Of a DNA stretch of 64,000 bases, positions 10,770 through 23,763 are shown piece by piece; position 1 is the first letter of the stretch; each line of letters begins with the position of its first letter. The notes below the pieces were generated by a model. That model was not told the origin of the DNA. It searched no databases and was given only the letters and a program-made list of their open reading frames with translations. Where the stretch lies: NCBI RefSeq assembly GCF_963576545.1, contig NC_083649.1, positions 7,101,406 through 7,165,405 on the forward strand, given 5' to 3'. The DNA comes from Limanda limanda. Lineage: Eukaryota; Chordata; Actinopteri; Pleuronectiformes; Pleuronectidae. Made by a program: the position numbers and the translations under genes.

Positions 10770-13730
10770 AAGTGTTAAAGATGCAGGTTCCTCCTCTGAA
10801 AGATGATGGGGATTCTGTAAATGTCCGGTCGGGTGAGTTGTTATTAACCTTTCACCTCGGCTGTAAAAGCCAAGATGGCTAATTTATCCTTTTTATTAAT
10901 ATATCTTTCCTCATTTTAGTTTTGACACATTTTCCCAAACATTGATGACTTTAGTTCTATATTGTGGTTTCGGTTGCTATATGCATTATATTTTGCACCA
11001 GGTTTTAGCCGAGAGACAATATGAAGAGTTTCATTTTCACTTTTATGTGCTTTTTATGTTTCGCTTTAAAGTACAAACAACTTTTTATTTCTCCTCTGGT
11101 CCAGAAGATAAGATGTTGAAGCTGAGAACATCATTGGCTGAATTGTATTCGAGCTACAGGCTCTGCTGTCTGACGGGAAGGTCACATGGGATTTGGTTAG
11201 AGAACCAGTCTGCGTGTGAGTGTTTGCACTGAGATGTGAACACGTGTGTGGGAAAGCAGTGAGTGTGTGTTTCCAAAGCACATTCAGCCGTGTGCACGTT
11301 GTATTGTGTGGAGGGAGCCATGTGGTGAAAGCTCAGCAGCTGAGCTGAGAGATGCACTCATGTCATGCCGGGTATTTTTAGACACGTTGCTCAGGGGGTC
11401 TCAGTAATAGCACCGACCATATTATTCCATTTTCTTCAGCATTTCATATACATCAGATTATACAACCACAACAAGGCCCCTAATTTCAGCTTGAAAGAGG
11501 TTGTTTTTTTGCATTTATGAAGCTAAATGCTGATTTCTTATGCAAATCTGCATATTGTCTTGTGTAAACTTGTGCGTTTATGCCAAATCTTGAATATACG
11601 TCATATTTATCTTTCTTATTTTGACAATATTTTTGCTGCTGAGTTCATCACACAACCTTTAGTCAGGAAGATATCTGATATAGGGAGTTCTTTGATATCA
11701 GAGGTACTTTACTGATTCCTGTGGGGGGAATTATACAAGAAATATACAGAGACCATGACAATGTCAATGAATAGAAATACAAAATAGAGGAAGGGTATGA
11801 AATATACGCATTATATTAAGAAATATATAGATAAAAAAGAAGCCAAATAGGATTATGTAAAAATTCCATAAATCCCAAACTGCTTCAGTTCATCATAAGC
11901 TACAATCTAAGGGTGAAGAGAAGGAGAGATTCACTGTTGTATATAAATCCAACTGAAGGACGGATTATTTCAAATTCAGTCAAGTGTTAAAACTCTGCAC
12001 TGCTGATGCTCCTGTGGTCACTGTCTTGATATTAATCCTCCAACCAGTCATGTGTTGGTTCATTACTTCTTGAAGCGTGAACGCACTGGAAACCACACAG
12101 GCCTGTTTAGATGTAACTGTGATGAAAGAATAAGAATAACAACTATAAAACTGTATTATCCTCGCTTTACTCTTTCCTATAAAGATAGAAATCAGAGAAG
12201 AATAACACGATGGTGACTCTGTGGTAAAAACAAACCATTTACATGCTTCTTTGGTGACGATGTGCAGCTGTAGTAGTGTGCACCTGTGTGTGTCTGTGTG
12301 TGTTTGTGTGTGCTGAGGTGCGTTAACATGTTGATTCAGACGGTTCCTGTGACACATTCCTGTTCAGGCGAGCTGATAATTGAAGGCCTCTGTGCGTGCA
12401 GGACGAAGAGGAGCGAGGAAGGTTACCCACCCACAGAGACTCGTCACCCGCTGCATCACACACACACTCGCAGGCTTCCCTGTTCTTTTCCACCCGGCCG
12501 TCACAGCAGCATCACAAACAGCGTGGGCAGTTTACTGTGGGATTCCTTCAGATACGATGAGCACTTGTAGAATCCAGTGAAAGAGAATCCTGCACTTGTG
12601 ATGCTTTTATTCTTCAGTATTCAGGCCTTGGATTGAGTTATCTGTTATTTTGTTTTGTCCACCAGGCATGCTGTTTAGGCCTCACCCCCCCACTCCTTCA
12701 TGTGCAGTGGTTGACAGACGTGCAGATCATAAATCCGTCGACCTATTGGCATGACGAACAAATGATGGAATTTCTAATCCCCCTAAGTAAATGAATTTCT
12801 GCCCTTTTGGTCCCACTGAGTTTGTTGTTTCATTATGTTTAAAATGAGCAGCAAGGGCGGATAAAACAGAAACTAAAAAAAAAAAAACAAGCAGAGTTTC
12901 ACCCTGAGGCTCCTCTGCTCTGCACAACCAGAGAGGCAGAAAAAACAACTCCAGGTCCCAGGAAAAATGTGTTTTATCTCCTCCTGCAGAAATCCTCCCC
13001 CTCTCTTTGAGTCTGTGTGTTCCTGTGATGTGTCTGCCCCACAGCAAAGAGCTCTTTTCTGTTTTGATTGGTGAGGTTTCTGGATGTTCGGCTCTTATAT
13101 AAATCAAGTTTTGACCTTTTTACGAGACAAAAACCTAAACTTCCCCAACAGATAAACTCTCCTGAAGACACAGGGTCTGGAGCTGTTGTGCCAATGAACA
13201 GTTCATGTTAATATATGTTTAGCTCGGAGGCTTCTATTCCCTCAGTTATTTAAAGAAACAAATTGTTTCAGGATCAGCTCCTCTAGCCTGTGGCACATGC
13301 CCGCTCTCACTCAGAGCGAGAGCGTCAAGGAAGAAGAGTCTGTGCCTCGTGAAGAATGAATCTATTTATTTGAATGTTATGTTTTGATATTTTCAAACAT
13401 TTGAACGTTTGAAATGTTGATTATAATCTTTTTATTTCTTAACTCAACTCCATCTAATGTCTAAACTAGCATTACAAGCTGTGATTATGTAATATTAACA
13501 TTAATCATTTTTATTTATATATCAAGGTGCTTTTATAATAAGTAATCACATTAGTGAATATGTACTGTATTTAAATAAAATTTTATAAAAACGTAAAATC
13601 TTCACTTTAGAAGTGATGCCAATTTCAATTGACAATTGAGTTTGATATTGAGAATTCAATTAAAAGGTTTATTTTCTTCCAAATCTGATATAAGACGAGG
13701 TTATGATCTGATGTGCACACTGACTCTGCA
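10770..13730. other. Long non-coding stretch, no gene recognised
   Basis: I found no conserved protein-coding exon. The segment around 11706-11740 (CTTTACTGATTCCTGTGGGGGGAATT) resembles the TTTATTGATCCC..GGGGAAATT tail of a fish retroelement. Otherwise only short GT runs (12285-12312) and homopolymers stand out. It may be intron or upstream sequence of trim3. Confidence 0.4.
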
Positions 13731-13735
13731 TCTAT

Positions 13736-13841
<106 letters not shown>

Positions 13842-14044
13842 GGCTCAGTGGAGTTGAGCTGCTGTTCTGATGTTTGCTTGATGTTCTCCACGTCAGGAAT
13901 CTCTTGATGAAGTTCAGTCTGCAGCAGAGTGAACAGTAGAGGAGAGAGGGTCGATGGGTTTTGTTCGTGGTGTAGAGAATTCAAACGGATCAAATCTAAA
14001 TGATATCTCATGGTTATATCATAATGTATATGTGTGTGTTTCAT

Positions 14045-14490
14045 GCTGGGCGGTACAGTGATGTAGTGGTTCATCGCCTCACATCACAGTCCAGTGACTT
14101 GCAAGTTAAATCTGAGGTTCCTAGTGTTTCCTCAGCCAAAGACCCTCCTCATATACAGTATGTCCCCATAGGAGTGATTTGACATACCCTATTTATTTTT
14201 ACACGTCTACTTAGTTTTGTGAAAGAACAAGAAGAGAACACAAGAGGACATTGGCTTAGAAAGATATTAGACATTCTCACCACGTATTTCACACTGAATA
14301 CCAATGTATCAGGATTATTTTAAGGGATGAATCTGGAGAGTATTTTAAAGACCCCCTGTGTTAAAGGACCCTCACCTCTGCTTGTCTCTGTGTGTCAGCG
14401 CTGTGATTGGCTGGTGACCTCCCCTGAGTGAATCCTGGCTTCAGCTCCCATGACCCTCTGAGGATAAACAGCACAGAGGATGAAATGGCC
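14045..14490 (+). repeat. Diverged fish repeat of the GCGGCACGGTGGTGTAGTGGTT family
   Basis: It begins GGGCGGTACAGTGATGTAGTGGTT..CGCCTCAC and ends near CTGTGATTGGCTGGTGACCTCC, AGCTCCCATGACCCTCTGAGGATAAAC and GATGAAATGG. These correspond to the start, middle and end of a well-known dispersed teleost element. A relative of it lies on the opposite strand at 62790-63060. The copy is strongly diverged and partly deleted. Confidence 0.65.
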
Positions 14491-15466
14491 TATTTTTACT
14501 CGCAGCTTTTCTAAAATATCACGATGACCTTCAAACTCTTGTCGGGGCTGTGATTACAAAACATGTAATTATTCTTTACTCGTGTACAAGGTACAAACTG
14601 TCAGTGCACATTCAGCAGCAAACATGTCTGAGAGATTTTGAAACCTGCCTGTGTGTGTTCTGCCTCCACTGCTCTGTTAAAAAAAAAAAAAAGTGGAGCA
14701 AATGATATTTATGTGAAGTAGAATTTACACTCCCACACCTGCGTTCCCCGAGGCGGGTGGGGGTGTGACGACAGCCGGGTGGCGTCTGCTGCTGCAGCGT
14801 TTTCGTTTCAACTCGTCAATCAGTGAGTAATTTGTGTTTACTGTGAGCTGCCAAAAACACGTCTCCTGTCCACAATAGTTTGTGATGAGTCTCTAATGAT
14901 GTTGTTTGGCAGCATCAGACAAATGCTGACAATTTCCTCATTTAACACACAAACCGTCATAATAGTTACGTCAGAACTTCCTTATCTTCCATGCCTTACT
15001 TTGCACACATGATAGAAACCAGTGAGGATGTGTCAGTGCTGTGTTAACATGTAGATGGATGAGGGCGAGCGTGCACAAGTCAAACCCGGATGTGCGTCAC
15101 ATGAATTGCAGAGTTATGCAGCTGAAGACAGGCTCCTGTAAATGTTTGGCATCCTGGTTCTTCTCCAGTGGCTCTGAGTCATTACTATGCTGGTCATCCA
15201 AGGATCCCTCCTCTTCTCCACAATGCATGTGTGTGTGTGTGTGTGCAACTCGGAGCACGTGCCTGTGGTGTGAAGGAGATGAGAAGTGATAGCTCTATAT
15301 ATAGAAGTATATGTATGTGGAGGCTTAGGGCCGGCGTGTGCAGGAGAAGGGAGGTTTGCAGAGCCGGCTAACGAGGGTATAGGCCGGCCCATGCACGCCA
15401 TCTATTAGGTTTATTTCTATATCTTTATAAGGACCAAATTTAGGTTTAAACTCTGAGAGGGAACTG

Positions 15467-15514
<48 letters not shown>

Positions 15515-16850
15515 ACATTACAGAGTGAGGACATAGGGTTATGGTACGTGGACATGAGCTTAGGATGTCCAATTAAGATAGATGAAACAATTTAATGGGT
15601 TCATATGCAAAGTGAATGGGACTGGTTTAGGGTAAGGTCTGGATATTAGATATAAGTATTCCTTAGGCTTCATAAATGTTTATTTTATTTTGTTATGAAC
15701 TTTTCTTGTCACATTATTAAGACTCTCGAATAATCAGAATACATCACGAGAGCTTTGTGGCTCTGTTGAAGTTTTGTTCTTGTTCTCACCGTTTGAAGTG
15801 GATGTGGATTTTCTGGTTGTGTCTCCCTGTTGTCGTTCCGCCTCTTTCTGAGCCTGAGGCAGAACCGTTTCTTTTGGTTGTTGTTGTCGTCGCTCTCGGC
15901 TCAGACTCAACCGCTGAGGTCGGCTTGTTTTCTCTCTCATCTCAGAATAAAGTTACTCTCACGGCCTCAAACAGAACTTTATAACCCGATTTGAACTTTT
16001 CCCTGAAAAGAGCAAATTCAGAAAAACAACTCTGAAATAATGCGATTACTTGGTGTTTTCTGATCATCTCTGGTCCTACGTCATTTAATGATGTGCACTG
16101 TTTTCTGGAGACTCACTGTGGCTGACACCGGCGCTTCATCTTCCTCCCGTTTAATAACTGCAGGAGCTGAAAACTGTCGACTCAGCAGATACCACCGCCA
16201 TAAACCAGTTATGCTGTGGAGTGCTCACTGCAGCGATGGCAAGAGGCGGCCTGCCCACGCTGCGTTTGGTATATCGGTCATTTCAGATACACAACTCCCT
16301 GATTACGCACCGCAGAGCGTGAAAACAAGACACCATAAATGAGTTCTATGCAGCGTGTTTGTGGGAGTTGACTTCATTTGGAAGGAACAAGCGTTTAGAT
16401 CTTGTAACGAAGTCGGGGAGCAATGGACTTGTTTGTTTAAATCAGTGCAAATTCATGAGAGGGTGACTCGTTAAATGAACTGATGTCATTGGCCGAGGTT
16501 GTGTCTCCATCCTCTTATCCTCCTCTTCCTGTCCGGCCGAGCTGAGGCCGATGGGTTTTTGGAAAGGTGTGTGCCGGGGGGGGTGGAGGAGAGCGAAGGG
16601 CCGGAAGCGAGGGAGGAGAGACGACTGGACTCAATCCGCCCAGATTAACGCTAGACTGATGTGAGAAAAATCATCACCTCCCGCCACAGATTAAACTCTG
16701 ACGGACGTTTTTGGAAGATTGGGATAAAAAAAATCCTGCAATGAGATATTCTACTTGATATCCCCCCCCATAAATAAAAAACATAATCCCCCTTTAAGCA
16801 GCGAGGGTTTTTCTTAATCACAGTAGATGTGTAATTTGATGCAATGATGC
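14490..16850. other. Non-coding sequence; GT microsatellite and GC-richer segment
   Basis: A (GT)n run lies at 15465-15511. A GC-richer segment at 16500-16650 has several GGCCGA/CCGG motifs and could contribute to a promoter. No exon or named repeat could be supported. Confidence 0.35.
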
Positions 16851-16856
16851 TCGACA

Positions 16857-17023
<167 letters not shown>

Positions 17024-17439
17024 GTTCCACATTCTGAGTTTTTTTTAAAGGTGACATCATGAATTATGTAACACAGTGTTGTGTTTGGCTGACCTGCTTG
17101 TGTGTGTGTGTGTGTCTGTGTATGTGTGTGTGTGGGGGGGGTACTTGACTGGTTTAGTAACAGTTTTTTTTTGGTAACTGTACCTGAAAGCCAGATAATC
17201 TGAATGTTTAGATAAGAGTTGCTCAATGTTGTTCCTGAGTAAAGCTACGTTCAGCAACGTTACACAAGTTACATAGTTACACAGCATTTATGTCTTTGCA
17301 GCTTTGACAGTTGGACTCTTCCTCCTGCTCCTCTTCCTCTCGCTCCTCTTCCTCTCGTCTGTTTCAGTCGCATGCGTCCATTCCGCTCTGGCCGGCACGA
17401 ATTGTTCTCCCATGATGCAACCCTCACTCCCTGGTCTAA

Positions 17440-17784
17440 GTTCCCCGGCCAATCAGAGAGCGGCAGGAGGAGGGCTCATCCAGTCAGCTCATGCTTGTAA
17501 ACAGCTCTGACAGTAGGAGGGACTTTCAATTTACAGTCCCACCCTCTGTTGTCGTCCCTGCTCAGCCCTTTTTCAGTGTGTGTGTGTTTGTGTGTGTTTG
17601 TGTGTGTGTGTGTGATGTGAGGAAAAGGGAAAAGGGAAAAGGAAGAGTGGTCAGTGGAGCTGGAGGGCGCATGCAGGCGAGAGGGGAAGTCAGGGTGTGT
17701 GCGGATTCTTCAGTGTTACACAAACCCAACACATAGCTGCCATGGAGCCTTCTACACTGACCTACTGCAGCCGACTCACAGCAG
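17440..17784 (+). promoter_or_regulatory. Candidate promoter and first exon, possibly of trim3
   Basis: A CCAAT box in a GGCCAATCAGAGAGCGG context lies at 17449-17453. It is followed by GC-richer sequence without a TATA box, and then by an exon-like stretch that ends at a good donor (GCAG|GTAGT, donor at 17785). An ATG at 17742 opens a 14-codon frame up to the donor. Joined to the trim3 acceptor at 23764 it would stop after two more codons, making a short upstream ORF. The first coding exon of trim3 has an AG acceptor, so at least one upstream non-coding exon must exist and this is the best candidate I see. No transcript evidence is available. Confidence 0.3.
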
Positions 17785-17789
17785 GTAGT

Positions 17790-17820
17790 CTGTGTGTGTG
17801 TGTGTGTACTTATACATGTG

Positions 17821-17882
<62 letters not shown>

Positions 17883-18052
17883 ACTTATACATGTAAACTG
17901 TGTGTGTGTGTGTACTTATACATGTAAACTGTGTGTTTGTACTTATACATGTCAACTGTGTGTGTGTGTGTGTGTGTATGTACTTATACATGTAAACTGT
18001 GTGTGTGTGTGTACTTATACATGTAAACTGTGTGTTTGTACTTATACATGTC

Positions 18053-18099
<47 letters not shown>

Positions 18100-18112
18100 C
18101 ACTTATACATGT

Positions 18113-18155
<43 letters not shown>

Positions 18156-18191
18156 ATACATGTAAACTCTGTGTTTGTACTTATACATGTC

Positions 18192-18227
<36 letters not shown>

Positions 18228-18298
18228 ACTTATACATGTAAACTGTCTGTGTGTGTACTTACACATGTTAACTGTGTGTGTGTGTTCTTATAATTGAC

Positions 18299-18338
<40 letters not shown>

Positions 18339-18732
18339 ATGTGTACTCATACATGTAAACTGTGTGTGTTTGTACTTATACATGTAAACTGTGTGTGTGT
18401 GTGTGGATGTGTGTGTGTATGTGTGTGTGTTTGTGTATGTACTTATACATGTAAACTGTCTGTGTGTGTACTTACAAATGTAAACTGTGTGTGTGTGTGT
18501 TATTATACATGTCAACTGTGTGTGTGTGTGTGTGTGTTCTTATAATTGACAACTGTGTGTGTGTGTGTGTGGATGTGTACTCATACATGTAAACTGTGTG
18601 TGTGTGTGTTCTTATACATGTCAACTGTGTGTGTGTGTGTTCTTATATATGTCAGCTGTGTGTGTGTGTACTTATACAAGTCAACTGTGGGTGTATGTGC
18701 GTGTGTGTGTGGGTGTGTGTGTGTGTGTGTGT
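17790..18732. repeat. Compound TG minisatellite (TACTTATACATGTAAACTG units)
   Basis: Roughly twenty units of the form ACTTATACATGTAAACTG or ACTTATACATGTCAACTG alternate with variable (TG)n tracts over about 940 bases. Higher-order order is visible: the block from 17879 to 17960 recurs at 17977-18060. The Cys-Val-rich open frames on this strand and the Thr-His-rich frames on the other are repeat artefacts. Confidence 0.95.
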
Positions 18733-19291
18733 TATTATGTTCATGCAGTACACGTGTGGACTGTATATTTTCACATAGTGGTTATTTATTCTTGTCAATC
18801 ATTCACATTCATACAACAGCCCTCCAAAGCTGATGCACTATTGTTTACAAAACAAACACCACTCTATCACACACCTGCTCATGTGGAGGAGCCGGGAATC
18901 GAACCATCGACTCTCTCTCTCTCTCTCCTGAGGCTCGGCCGCCCAGCTGTGTGCCGCGTGACTTCACATCAGCTGTCACCAGAGTGAAGTGTGTGTGTGT
19001 GAAGCTGTCGGCACAGACTCACTGTTGCTGTTCAGGTACAGGAGAGTCCACAGGGAGCAGATGGACCATGAGGCCAAAACTCAAATCAAGACACAAATGT
19101 CAAAAGCGATAATTATAATGATTAATGACACATTTTTATTTCTTTAGACTTTTTAGACTTTTTGCTCCTGAGAGAAGGATGAGGTTTAAAACTTTTCTTA
19201 ATGAGCAGAGAATTAAACACTTGATAAACAGCAAAGTAGTTTAGAAATCTGAAGTTGATCCGTATGAACTGAAGCTTTGTTGAATTACTTA

Positions 19292-20060
19292 TAGGGCTGG
19301 GCAAGTTAACTAGTTAATTTCGAGTTAACTCATCACTTATTTAACTCAGACAATTATTTTATCTCGCATTAACTCAGGTTTGATTATTTATTGTTTTATT
19401 GTGAAAGTCAGGCTTTTATTTATTAAATGTCTGTTGCTGACTGCTGCGGAACCGGAAAAAAGAAAATAATTGGCGGATAAACAACCATGGATAAGGGTAC
19501 GGAGCTTTTACATGGCCATTTTCATTTTAAAGTTCTTCCAGACGGCGGAGTCGACAGAACCAAAGTTATTTGTAGCCACTGCCAAGGTGAATTTTCTTAT
19601 CACCGGAGTACTTCCAGTCTAAAATATCACCTGAATGCAAAACACACAGTTGATATCAGCAAATCATTCAATGAAACAGCGAGTGGAGCGAGGCTTCGGC
19701 AGACTACGTTAGACGCAGGGAGGAGTATACATTTTTCATAAGGAAGAGGATAACATTAATGCCCTGGCAGTGGCATTGAGCTTTAACTTTGTATTTGCTT
19801 TGATAACATTGTTAAGTTGAGATTTACACTGAATATTTTATTTAACTGCTACTGTATTAAATGCTGATGTTAAAAGTGTTTGCACAACAAATGTTATGGC
19901 ACTTTCGTTCATATGGCAGAACATTGAAAATAAAATTGCGCTATACACTACTTTTTAATTCATTATTGGATTTTACGTATACAAATGCGATTAATCGTGA
20001 TTAATCAGGGAAATCATGCGATTAATCGCGATTAAAACTTTTAATCGTTGCCCAGCCCTA
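19292..20060 (+). mobile_element. hAT element, internally deleted, with perfect target duplication
   Basis: The terminal repeats are TAGGGCTGGGCAA (left) and its reverse complement TTGCCCAGCCCTA (right). The insertion is flanked by identical 8-bp duplications, ATTACTTA, at 19284-19291 and 20061-20068. Sub-terminal GCGATTAATCGCGATTAA repeats cluster at the right end. It keeps a BED-finger ORF (19487-19741) and a polyadenylation hexamer AATAAA at 19929-19934, but no hAT catalytic or dimerisation region. Perfect duplications and intact ends suggest a fairly recent insertion. Confidence 0.93.
19487..19741 (+). CDS. BED-type zinc-finger ORF inside hAT element
   Basis: This is an intact 84-residue frame starting in a good context (ACCATGG). 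It carries a BED zinc finger with ligands Cys29, Cys32, His48 and His53 in the arrangement CxxC-x15-H-x4-H. BED fingers are the DNA-binding N-terminus of hAT transposases. The frame ends shortly after the finger (LDAGRSIHFS), where the transposase core would normally follow, so the product would bind DNA but could not transpose. It has its own downstream AATAAA within the element. It may be expressed as a truncated transposase or simply be a neutral remnant. Confidence 0.6.
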   Translation: MDKGTELLHGHFHFKVLPDGGVDRTKVICSHCQGEFSYHRSTSSLKYHLNAKHTVDISKSFNETASGARLRQTTLDAGRSIHFS

Positions 20061-20069
20061 ATTACTTAT

Positions 20070-20187
20070 GATGAAAATTATATTTTATTTCCCAGCTTTT
20101 GTTGACACTCTTCCTCTGAAACTGTCCCTGCCCTCCTGTTGAACTGGGAAGAAGCTGGTTAATTTCCACTTCCTCTCGACGTGTGTG

Positions 20188-20221
<34 letters not shown>

Positions 20222-20894
20222 CGTGTGTGTATGTGTGTTATATATTATATTCACACGTATATGAACTGTGAGGATCCAGTTCCTTTAGTTCTGGATGAGA
20301 CAAAGAGAAAGTGGGAGAAAGAAAACTATAACTGTGTATCCTGTTAAGCCGGCGCTGAATGGACGCATTGTGTTGTGACTCCACGAGTGTTCGCCTGTTG
20401 TCGCACACCGACCTGCTGCAACCATGCGCTCACACGCAAACACGTCCCCAGATTCACATGCAAATACTGTAATCCTGAGAGTTCAGGGGAGGTTGGGGGG
20501 GGGATTACTGGAGCCGAGGTCTGTTATTACTGCGTGTTTAATTGCCAGGGGAATTATGACACATTTCATTTTGATGGTGTTTAGTTGACAGCTCCCTGCA
20601 GGACGTGTCCTCTCGTACATCACGGTTTAGAGGCTTCCTGCAGTTCCCGTCTGGGCTTGGCTTCATCACACTCTGCTGCTTTAACGGCAGAGACTAAAAT
20701 CTGAGTCTGCACGTCGTCACACACTCCTGGAGCTCCTCAGTGAACTGGTCATGGCTGCTTTAAAGCTTCAGAAGCAAGCACGGCGGCCTACTTAGGCACA
20801 TGAGTGAAGTCGGGAACGCCGTCTGCTTCCTGCATGTACGTAAACACATGATACTGAGCAGGAGAATCCACTCATGTACATGTGTTGTTCTCAC

Positions 20895-20925
<31 letters not shown>

Positions 20926-23760
20926 GCAGCGGCATGTATGCATTTCAATCAGCTGGAACAAAGCTTTGTAAAAGTCACATGCCTTTCACGCATGAGTTAC
21001 ACAATAGGTTCAAAAGAAATGTTAAGTGACACTAAAGGTTTTATTTTTCCATTTACTCCGACTGACACTGAGCAGACGGCTCTGGCATATTTTGAAAAAC
21101 AAATTCCTATTTAGGATTTATTCAATTTCAGGATCTTATTTTGCTTTGAAATGACTTTTTAAAGTAAACAAATGCAGCCACAGCCGTCCAAGGACCACGG
21201 GTGATATTTCAGTTTCTCTGTCAAAGCCTCCCTGCCCCCCCCCGCTAATACACCTGTCTAAATTTAGACAGACGTCATGACAGAATGATGCTGTTGTGGT
21301 ATCAGTGAGTTATGGAGAAGAAGGAGAAGAAGTGGACGAACTTTACATCCTGTGTTTGTTCTACTTTCTATCAAGGTCCTTTTTCACCAGAGTCCAACAG
21401 AGACAACCGGATACTCTTGAAATGCCAGATATAATCGCAGGATTTAAACAGAACAATGCATATTTGGATTCAGACAAAAATCATAAGCTACTTAACCGCT
21501 GATGTTTTCCATCAGACAGGCTGCAAGGTCCTCACCGGAGAGGGCGTGTGACATGTTGTTCTTGTGGTTCGGCGGCTTAAGACGTGACCTTTACCCAGCC
21601 GGTCCTCAGACTGTGTGTCATTGGATCCTCTGGAAAGATACTGCCTGGTTCTAACCCACTGTGATCATGTGTGTGTGTGTGTGTGTGTGTGAGTGTGTGT
21701 GTGTGTGTGGGGAGGAGGGGGCACAGGGGGCAACAACTGACAATAGGGCAACATGGGCGAGAGGATTGAGTGTCATGTGTACAGACACAGGGGGGGGGGG
21801 GTCTGATGGAGGATGATGATTATCAGTGTGTTTGTGCTTTTGTGCAGGACTTTGTGTGTGTCCTCGTCACATGGGAACGTTCATAACTCCATCTTGAAGC
21901 CAGGCAGACGTGTGTTTGTTGAGACTCACACACGCTGCTGTTCCCTCATCCCTGTGTCTGTGGGAACTTATGAGTGCACGTCTGTAACATGAATAATACA
22001 CGTGTTGACCTACTGAGGAAAATGTGGCTGGACTTAAACACCGGAGTCAGCGGCACAGAGGTACAAGTGACACGTGCAGTCATCATGAAAGGCCACAATT
22101 TAAAGCTGAGGTGAGATATCATCAAAAAAAATACGATAGTCTCTGCTTTCCTTACAAAAAGATCAATAATCCTTGCAAATTGAAATTGTAGATTTTCTTT
22201 ATTAGACCAGATGTTTTTGTCCGGTTAAAACACGTTCTCTCCATTTCATGTTCCCTCTCTCCATGCGATCGGAGCTCGCTGCAGTAGCATCTCTCACATG
22301 CAGCTGTAATTCTTCCACCATATGTGTTGGGACTTGTGCTGATGAATGTGAAAGTGGGACACGGCGGAGACGGCGCTGCTGTGTGTTGCCGGGCAGAGTC
22401 TCCGCACCTTCCAGCTGCTTTCCGGTTTAGCAGATATTAGCGACATGTAGCTCATGCCAGCTATTTGGTGTGTTATTTAAACTTGATTTTACATGTTAAG
22501 AGCTTAAATTAGTGAGAGGATGAATCTATGTGATGACTTATGACATATATATTTAACATATTTACTGGTAATTTAATGGCAACATGATCTGATAATACAA
22601 ATTAAAGGGAAATTAAAATGCAGAATTGTAACATGTTATCATTCCCTACACAACTAAAAACAACTTCATTTGTAAAGAGGCTAATATATGTGAATCACAT
22701 TAAAATGTATCTGTACATCGAACTCTTGAATTTCCTCCACCAAGGAGGTTGCATTATTGTTTGTTTGTTTGTTTGTTAGCTTATTTGTTTGTGAGCAGGA
22801 TGAATTAACCGTCCATGACCCCGGGAATAACCCATAAAAGTCAGGTTCACCCCCTGATCCAGGAATCTTCTTTTCACTTCGGACGTTTTTCAAAATGTTC
22901 TTTGATTTGTCAGAGAACAAAAAACAGATCTTCTTTAAAAACATGACATCTTTAGGAGACTCATATTTATGAGTTTGTGTAATTTGGTGCAAAACCAAAA
23001 GAAAATCTGGATGTAGTGAATTAACATGTGGTTTCATGAGGGGACTGTTTGTACTTCATTCTAACATGATGTTTTCCAAATCTATGTTTACATGATCAAT
23101 TACACTTTGTTTATCATGTCAGCCCATATTGTTGAATGTGTTAAATTACAGTATAACAACTGAACTATTAACTCTATGACACAGTGAGAAATCACAAGTG
23201 ATGAGTAACGACTATCAAACAGCAACAGAAGCAAACATAGACACGACTCAGCAGATTCTTTTGTGTGTCTGCGTGACTGTGTGTGTGTGTGTGCATGTGT
23301 GTGTGTGTGTCCATTTCATGAGTGGATTTAACTGTTACAACAGGTCCAGAGTGCATCGGGGTTGTGTGTTGTGTAGACGTGTGGTGTTTTTTTTACAAGC
23401 TTATCAAAATACATTATTGTGTTGTCTTTAAGTTCAGATTGTGTTAATTTCCTGCTCTGGTTTTCACTGAAGTGTTGATTAAACACACGGTCGTGCTGGT
23501 TTGTCTTCGTCCTCGGGGCTGTTGCATGTCTCTGTCTCTCACTGTTCCCTTTCAGCTGGAGTCCGTCTGGTATTAACACAGAAATAACACAACGACAATA
23601 GACACGAGGAATTAAAGGGCTTTATTAGCTTGGGTTCCTGGTACCTCCTGTGGGAAGTTCGCTGAGCGTTAGCAGCCCCGGAAAGTGATACTCCACAAAA
23701 GAAAAGTTTAAATTTAGCCCAGTATTCATCCATTTATCTTTGTCTCTCTCTCTCTCTCTC
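20070..23760. other. Non-coding sequence upstream of trim3 coding exons
   Basis: There are GT microsatellites at 20181-20240, 20898-20923 and 21669-21710, and a degraded dispersed repeat at 22735-23045 (listed separately). I saw no coding exon. It is likely intron 1 or upstream intronic sequence of trim3. Confidence 0.4.
22735..23045 (+). repeat. Dispersed fish repeat (GTTTGTTTGTTAGC / TTTGGTGCAAAACC type)
   Basis: The stretch contains CCACCAAGGAGGTT, a GTTTGTTTGTTTGTTAGC run, AATTTGGTGCAAAACCAAAAGAAAATCTGGA and GTGGTTTCATGAGGGGA. Similar blocks recur at 57810-58080 (same strand) and, reverse-complemented and more diverged, at 28640-28940. It has no coding capacity. Confidence 0.55.
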
Positions 23761-23763
23761 TAG
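23740..23763 (+). promoter_or_regulatory. trim3 3' splice site formed by a (CT)n tract
   Basis: The polypyrimidine tract before the first coding exon of trim3 is a run of CT dinucleotides ending in CTCTAG, with the acceptor AG at 23762-23763. The exon then has 30 bases of 5' UTR before ATG 23794. Length changes in the repeat could alter acceptor strength. Confidence 0.75.

Noticed and set aside
12380..13171. Several 60-126 residue frames upstream of trim3
   Set aside because: There is no recognisable domain, they overlap on both strands and composition is non-coding; no splice-linked continuation was found.
18885..18960. tRNA-like GGGAATCGAACC B-box motif
   Set aside because: The flanking sequence contains a CT repeat where an anticodon arm should be, and no cloverleaf forms.
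17776..18987. Cys-Val-rich 'cysteine-rich protein' frames on + and Thr-His-rich frames on -
   Set aside because: They arise from the compound TG minisatellite; the apparent YTCKLC motif is simply the translated spacer unit.
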